This document shows, one piece after another, positions 59,583 to 64,000 of a stretch of 64,000 nucleotides of DNA (positions within the stretch are counted from its first letter, which is position 1; the number at the start of each line of letters is the position of its first letter). A program made the position numbers and the translations under genes. Source of the DNA: Aquabacterium sp. (GTDB lineage Bacteria; Pseudomonadota; Gammaproteobacteria; Burkholderiales; Burkholderiaceae_C). Under the pieces are notes generated by a model. The model was not told the origin of the DNA. It made no database searches and worked only from the letters and a program-made list of their open reading frames with translations. The stretch is from contig JAHFQM010000003.1 in assembly GCA_023266355.1 (NCBI GenBank), forward strand, positions 62,001-126,000, written 5' to 3'.

Positions 59583-61652
59583 ATGTTTGCCCTGTTTGAC
59601 GACGCCGGGAAATTCCTGGCTGGCCGTGTGATGTCCGAAGCCGACGCCTCGATGCAGATCGAGCTCGACTCGGGCAAGCGCGTGAAGGCGAAAGCCGCCA
59701 ACGTGCTGATCAAGTTCGCCAAGCCGGCGCCGGCCGAGCTGCTGGCGCAGGCCGCCGCGCTCGCCACCGACATCGACGTGGACCTGGTCTGGGAGACCGC
59801 CCCCGACGAGGAGTTCGGCTTCGACGACCTCGCCCGCGAATACTTCAGCGCCACGGCCAGCGCCGTCGAGCAGGCCGCCATGCTGATGCGCCTGTTCGAA
59901 ACACCGCACTACTTCCACCGCCGTGGCAAGGGCCGCTTCCGCAAGGCCCCGGAAGACATCCTCAAGCAGGCCCTGGTCGCCATCGAGCGCAAGAAGCAGC
60001 AGGCGCTGCAGATCGAACAATGGGCGCAGGAACTGGCCGCCGGCAGCTGCCCGCAAGCCATCAAGGACGAGCTCCACAAGATCCTGTTCAAGCCGGACAA
60101 GAACGGCCCGGCCTACAAGGCCGTGGTGGACGCGGCCAAGGCCACGCAGCGCGCGCCGCTGGACCTGCTCAAGGAAGCCGGTGCCATCGACAGCCCCTAC
60201 CAGTTCCACTTCAAGCGCTTCCTGTTCGAGCACTTCCCCAAGGGCACGGGCTTCCCGCCCCTGGACGCCCCGCCCGTCAAAGACGAGCTGCCGCTGGCCT
60301 CGGTCAAGGCCTTCTCCATCGACGACTCCATGACCACGGAGATCGACGACGCCCTGTCCGTGCAAGGCCTGGGCACCGGCACCGTCACCTACGGCATCCA
60401 CATCGCCGCACCGGGCCTGGCCATCGCCCCGGGCACGCCGGTGGACCAGCTCGGCCGCGCGCGCATGTCCACCGTCTACATGCCGGGCCACAAGATCACC
60501 ATGCTGCCCGACGAGGTGGTGCAGGCCTACACGCTGATCGAGGGGCGTGACTGCCCGGCCGTGTCGCTGTACGTGAGCTTCGACGAGGCGACGCTGGAGC
60601 GCAAGTCCAGCGAAACGAAGCTGGAGCGCGTGCCCATCGCGGCCAACCTGCGCCACGACCAGCTCGACGGCATCATCACCAACGCCACGCTGAGCGGCGA
60701 CGCCCCGGCCGACTACGCCTTCGCGCCCGAGCTGGCCTTCGCCTTCCGCCTGGCCCAGCACCTGAAGGCGCAGCGCGAGGTCGTGCGCGGCAAGCCCGAG
60801 ACCTTCAACCGCCCGGACTACAGCTTCAAGCTGCTGGGGGCCAATGGCGAGAACACCATGTCCGACGGCATCGAGCCGCTGGGCAACGAGCAGGTGCTCA
60901 TCGGCACGCGCCAGCGCGGCTCGGCGCTCGACCTCATCGTCGCCGAAGCCATGATCCTGGCCAACAGCACCTGGGGCGGCTGGCTGGCCGAACTCGGCGT
61001 GCCCGGCATCTACCGCAGCCAGGCCAGCCTGCAGCCGGGCATCAAGGTGCGCATGTCCACCAAGCCCGCGCCACACGCCGGCATGGGCGTGGCGCAGTAC
61101 ACCTGGGCGACCTCGCCGCTGCGCCGCTACGTCGACCTCGTCAACCAGTGGCAGATCATCGCCTGCGCCAAGAACGGCCGCACCGCCGCCTTGGTCGCGC
61201 CCTTCAAGCCCAAGGACGCCGAGCTCTTCGCCGTCATCTCCAACTTCGACGGGGCCTACAGCGCCTACAACGGCTTCCAGTCGAGCATGGAGCGCTACTG
61301 GACCATCAAGCACCTGGGCCAGGAAGGCCTCAGCGAGCTGGACTGCGCCGTCATGGTCAACGGCCTGGTGCGCGCCGACGCCCTGCCCCTGGTCTTCAAG
61401 GCCATCGGCGCCGACAACCTGCCGCGCCATGCCAAGGTGCGCGTGCGCATCACCGGCGTGGACCTGCTGACCCTGGACGTGCACGCCAGCGTCATCGCCC
61501 GACTCGATGAAGCCGCGCCCCAAGGTGATGCAACCCAGACCGATGCGACCGAGGAAGACGACAGCGAGGTGCTGGACAATGCAGGGCCGCTGACGCTGGC
61601 CATCGACGTGGCCGATGCCGATGCGCCCGAAGCCCCGGCCGCTGGCGCCTGA
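59583..61652 (+). CDS. RNB-domain exoribonuclease (RNase II/R family)
   Basis: This 689-residue protein belongs to the RNase II superfamily, which degrades RNA 3' to 5'. The N-terminal about 180 residues form a small domain and helical linker (GKGRFRKAPEDILKQALVAIERKKQQALQ). The RNB catalytic core has the metal-binding Asp cluster FSIDDSMTTEIDDALSV, HIAAPGLAIAPGTPVDQLG, a later block KPAPHAGMGVAQYTWATSPLRRYVDLVNQW and AISNF. A C-terminal S1-like segment is followed by an acidic Ala/Asp-rich tail. The 282-bp gap upstream (59301-59582) shows no clear promoter pair. Confidence 0.88.
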   Translation: MFALFDDAGKFLAGRVMSEADASMQIELDSGKRVKAKAANVLIKFAKPAPAELLAQAAALATDIDVDLVWETAPDEEFGFDDLAREYFSATASAVEQAAMLMRLFETPHYFHRRGKGRFRKAPEDILKQALVAIERKKQQALQIEQWAQELAAGSCPQAIKDELHKILFKPDKNGPAYKAVVDAAKATQRAPLDLLKEAGAIDSPYQFHFKRFLFEHFPKGTGFPPLDAPPVKDELPLASVKAFSIDDSMTTEIDDALSVQGLGTGTVTYGIHIAAPGLAIAPGTPVDQLGRARMSTVYMPGHKITMLPDEVVQAYTLIEGRDCPAVSLYVSFDEATLERKSSETKLERVPIAANLRHDQLDGIITNATLSGDAPADYAFAPELAFAFRLAQHLKAQREVVRGKPETFNRPDYSFKLLGANGENTMSDGIEPLGNEQVLIGTRQRGSALDLIVAEAMILANSTWGGWLAELGVPGIYRSQASLQPGIKVRMSTKPAPHAGMGVAQYTWATSPLRRYVDLVNQWQIIACAKNGRTAALVAPFKPKDAELFAVISNFDGAYSAYNGFQSSMERYWTIKHLGQEGLSELDCAVMVNGLVRADALPLVFKAIGADNLPRHAKVRVRITGVDLLTLDVHASVIARLDEAAPQGDATQTDATEEDDSEVLDNAGPLTLAIDVADADAPEAPAAGA

Positions 61653-61697
61653 CGCCAGGCCGCAGCAACCCGCCATCGTCTTGCGAAAACACTGCCG

Positions 61698-62609
61698 ATG
61701 CCCCCTCGCCTGATCGCCCTGTGGAAGTCCCTCAGCCTGCTGCAGGTCTGCCTGGGGGTGTCGGCGCTGCTGCACATCGGCCTGTTCAGCTTCCGCCTGG
61801 TGGACCCGGAGGGCTTCAACCGCACCTTCCAGAACACGCCGCTGGAAGTGATTTTGGTGAACGCCGGCAGCGAGGCCAAGCCCGACAAGGCCCAGGCCCT
61901 GGCGCAGCAGAACCTGGCCGGTGGCGGTGAGGCCGACAAGGGCCGCGCCACCTCGCCCCTGCCGCCGTCGCCCGACAACGAGGTCGGCGACGCGCTGGAG
62001 CAAACCGCCCGCATGATCGAGCAGATGCAGGCCGAGCAGCAGCAGTTGCTGACCCAAGTGCGCAATGAGCTGGCCGCCCTGCCCCCGCCGCAACCCCGCG
62101 CGCCCACCGATGCGAAGCAGGCCCAGGCCGAGGAAGAGCGCCGTCGCCAGCTCACCAAGCTGCTGGCCGAGCTTGAAAAGCGCATCTTTGAGGAGAACGC
62201 CCGACCCAAGAAGCGCTACCTGAGCCCGGCCACGCTGAAGTCCGCCGACGCCCTCTACTACAGCGCCTTCCGCACCCGGGTGGAGCGCGCCGGCACCGAG
62301 CGCTTCCCCAGCGCCAACGGCCAGAAGCTGTACGGCGAGCTGGTGATGGAGGTGTGGGTCAACCGCCAGGGCAAGATCGTCGAGGCCATCGTGACGCGCA
62401 GCTCGGGCAACAAGGTCCTGGACAAGCGCGCCCGCGGCATCGTCATGGCCATGGACCATTTCGACCCCGTGCCCCCCGAGGTCAGCGCCGGCCACGACCT
62501 GCTGCTGATTTCCTCGCGCTTCCGCTTCACCCGCGACGCCGGCCTGGAAGCCACCACGGTGCAGTCCACCACAGCGACCACCCACCCCAACGCCCCTCCC
62601 GCACCATGA
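61698..62609 (+). CDS. TonB-like cell-envelope protein
   Basis: This 303-residue protein has an N-terminal membrane helix ([18 protein letters not shown]), a charged coiled-coil region ([22 protein letters not shown] then [20 protein letters not shown]) and a TonB C-terminal domain ([41 protein letters not shown]). No ExbB or ExbD is adjacent. The stop overlaps aroE by ATGA. The coiled-coil insertion differs from the Pro-rich spacer of TonB proper, so an envelope role rather than siderophore uptake is plausible. Confidence 0.83.
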   Translation: MPPRLIALWKSLSLLQVCLGVSALLHIGLFSFRLVDPEGFNRTFQNTPLEVILVNAGSEAKPDKAQALAQQNLAGGGEADKGRATSPLPPSPDNEVGDALEQTARMIEQMQAEQQQLLTQVRNELAALPPPQPRAPTDAKQAQAEEERRRQLTKLLAELEKRIFEENARPKKRYLSPATLKSADALYYSAFRTRVERAGTERFPSANGQKLYGELVMEVWVNRQGKIVEAIVTRSSGNKVLDKRARGIVMAMDHFDPVPPEVSAGHDLLLISSRFRFTRDAGLEATTVQSTTATTHPNAPPAP

Positions 62610-63463
62610 CCTCTGCCGACCGTTATGCCGTGGCTGGCAACCCCGTCGCCCACAGCCGCTCGCCGCACATCCACAGCCTGTTCGCCCAGCAAACCGGCCA
62701 GGCCGTGGACTACGGCCGCCTGCTCTGCCCGCTGGACGCTTTCGCGGCCACGGTGCAGGCCTTCGCCAGCGAAGGCGCCCGCGGCTGCAACGTCACCGTG
62801 CCCTTCAAGTTCGAGGCCTTCGCCCTGGCCGCACGCCGCACGCCACGCGCCGAGCTGGCCCAGGCCGCCAACGTGCTGCGCTTCGACACCGACGCGCAAG
62901 GCGGCTGGCTGGCCGACAACACCGATGGCATCGGCCTGGTGCGCGACATCACCGTCAATGCCGGCGTGCCGCTGGCGGGCCAGCGCGTGCTGCTGATCGG
63001 TGCCGGTGGCGCCAGTGCCGGCGTGATGGGGCCCTTCATCGAAGCGGGTTGCGCCGAGCTGGTGGTGGCCAACCGCACCGTGGCCAAGGCCGAAGAACTG
63101 GTGGCGCGGCACGCCGACGTCGCCCGGCAACACGGCGTGCGCCTGAGCGCGCGGTCGCTGCAGGATGCGGGTGAGGCCTTCGATGTCGTCGTCAACGGCA
63201 CGGCCACCAGCCTCTCGGGCGAAGGCGTGCCCGTGGGCCCGCAGGTGCTGCGCACAGGCAGCCTGGCGCTGGACATGATGTACGGCCCCGCCGCGCAAGG
63301 CTTCCTGGATTGGGCCCGCTCGCACGGCGCCACCGGCCGCGACGGCCTGGGCATGCTGGTCGAGCAAGCGGCCGAGAGCTTCCTGCTGTGGCGCGGCGTG
63401 CGCCCCGACACGGCCCCGGTGCTGCGCGAGCTGCGCGCCCTGGTGGACGCCCCCGGAGCCTGA
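62606..63463 (+). CDS. aroE: Shikimate dehydrogenase
   Basis: AroE reduces 3-dehydroshikimate to shikimate with NADPH in aromatic amino-acid synthesis. The 285-residue protein shows [20 protein letters not shown], catalytic lysine block [24 protein letters not shown], the Rossmann motif [25 protein letters not shown] and [11 protein letters not shown], and it closes with [19 protein letters not shown]. It overlaps the TonB-like gene by ATGA and is followed 5 bp later by mtgA, a typical arrangement in Burkholderiales. Confidence 0.94.
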   Translation: MTSADRYAVAGNPVAHSRSPHIHSLFAQQTGQAVDYGRLLCPLDAFAATVQAFASEGARGCNVTVPFKFEAFALAARRTPRAELAQAANVLRFDTDAQGGWLADNTDGIGLVRDITVNAGVPLAGQRVLLIGAGGASAGVMGPFIEAGCAELVVANRTVAKAEELVARHADVARQHGVRLSARSLQDAGEAFDVVVNGTATSLSGEGVPVGPQVLRTGSLALDMMYGPAAQGFLDWARSHGATGRDGLGMLVEQAAESFLLWRGVRPDTAPVLRELRALVDAPGA

Positions 63464-63468
63464 AACCG

Positions 63469-64000
63469 ATGCGCGCTATCTGGCGGATCTTCGTGCTGCT
63501 CGTGCTCAGCGCCCTGAGCCTGCAGTTGTTCTTCCTCGGTCGCATCGCGCTGATGCGCGTGGTGGACCCGCAATCCACCACCTTCCAGCGCAGCGAAGCG
63601 GCACGCCTGCTGCGCACACAAGGCCGCATCGCCTGGAGCCAGGAGGGGGTGGACGGCAACCGCATCTCCGACAACCTGCGCCGCGCCGTGATCGCCTCGG
63701 AAGACGCCAACTTCGTCGACCACCACGGCGTCGAGTGGGACGCGCTGCAAAACGCATGGAAGAAGAACAACCAGGCCCAGGCCCGCGCCGAAAAGGTCCG
63801 CGCCGACGCGCAAGCGCGTTACCAGCGTGCGGCCGAGCGCGCCGCCAAGCGCGGCCGAGCCGCCCCGCCGCCACCCACGGCGCTGAGCGCCACGCCCAAG
63901 GTCATCGGCGGCTCGACCATCACCCAGCAGTTGGCCAAGAACCTGTTCCTGAGCAGCGAGCGCAACTTCCTGCGCAAGGGCCAGGAGTTCGCCATCACCT
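63469..64000 (+). CDS. mtgA: Monofunctional peptidoglycan transglycosylase MtgA, 3' end cut by window edge
   Basis: MtgA is an inner-membrane glycosyltransferase (GT51) that polymerises lipid II. About 177 residues are visible before the edge. An N-terminal membrane anchor (IFVLLVLSALSLQLFFLGRIAL) is followed by the GT51 block AVIASEDANFVDHHGVEWDAL with the catalytic Glu. A charged Ala/Lys/Arg insertion of about 45 residues comes next, then GGSTITQQLAKNLFLSSERNFLRKGQEF. The insertion before GGSTITQQ is larger than in E. coli. The ATG at 63469 comes 5 bp after aroE. Confidence 0.92.
   Translation, partial: MRAIWRIFVLLVLSALSLQLFFLGRIALMRVVDPQSTTFQRSEAARLLRTQGRIAWSQEGVDGNRISDNLRRAVIASEDANFVDHHGVEWDALQNAWKKNNQAQARAEKVRADAQARYQRAAERAAKRGRAAPPPPTALSATPKVIGGSTITQQLAKNLFLSSERNFLRKGQEFAIT

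Noticed and set aside
59340..62585. 1081-codon open frame on the minus strand antisense to the exoribonuclease and TonB-like genes
   Set aside because: The plus-strand proteins show clear family motifs; the antisense product is low-complexity and crosses two genes.

Overview
The window is high-GC, densely packed DNA from a betaproteobacterium, most likely order Burkholderiales (Aquabacterium/Rubrivivax/Leptothrix-like). The evidence is the family-I.2 lipase with its foldase, the divergent rsmI/yraN pair, the pilT-pilU pair, PEP-CTERM proteins and the overall gene content. This placement is an inference from gene families, not a database result. No rRNA, tRNA, insertion sequence or CRISPR array was recognised. 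Nearly all of the sequence is coding, and genes often overlap by ATGA or TGATG.

Layout. 1-2957 (minus): a lipase operon with two tandem near-duplicate secreted lipases and the lipase foldase, which runs off the left edge. 3285-5853: rsmI, divergent yraN, a SIS-domain (DiaA-like) gene and a BON lipoprotein gene. 5890-9673 (minus): pilT, a cyclic-nucleotide-binding protein gene, pilU and a beta-hydroxyacid dehydrogenase gene; the divergent PLP-homeostasis gene follows at 9712. 10437-15461 (plus): a response regulator, a hybrid histidine kinase, proC and a TPR-glycosyltransferase. 15525-22363 (minus): a complete RND efflux operon and ubiA. 22524-23593 (minus): a histidine phosphatase and a DUF1840 protein.

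23662-43924 (minus) is the most striking part: a substrate-binding-protein-like secreted protein, a TpsB transporter, a 3780-residue TpsA exoprotein, a DUF2341-LamG-ExbB fusion channel, two ExbDs, a TonB, a porin and a periplasmic coiled-coil protein, all in one direction. It looks like one energised cell-surface system. A PEP-CTERM protein gene (44045-44956) lies just upstream of it. 45292-56948 (minus) holds a hybrid type II secretion/type IV pilus-like operon (GspG, F, E, three PilMNO-position proteins, a GspC/PilP-like protein, a lipoprotein secretin and three further pseudopilins), followed by a LuxR-type EpsA-like regulator and a secreted ankyrin protein.

57134-64000 (mostly plus): a glycerophosphodiesterase with a possible Pho box, a YqiA-type esterase, a very small PEP-CTERM protein on the minus strand, an RNB-family exoribonuclease, a TonB-like protein, aroE and the 5' part of mtgA, cut by the right edge.

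Two PEP-CTERM proteins and an EpsA-type regulator imply an exosortase elsewhere in the genome. Start codons were chosen from Shine-Dalgarno (SD) spacing, signal peptides and overlaps with neighbours, and are often downstream of the longest possible start. Most large antisense open frames in this DNA are composition artefacts.
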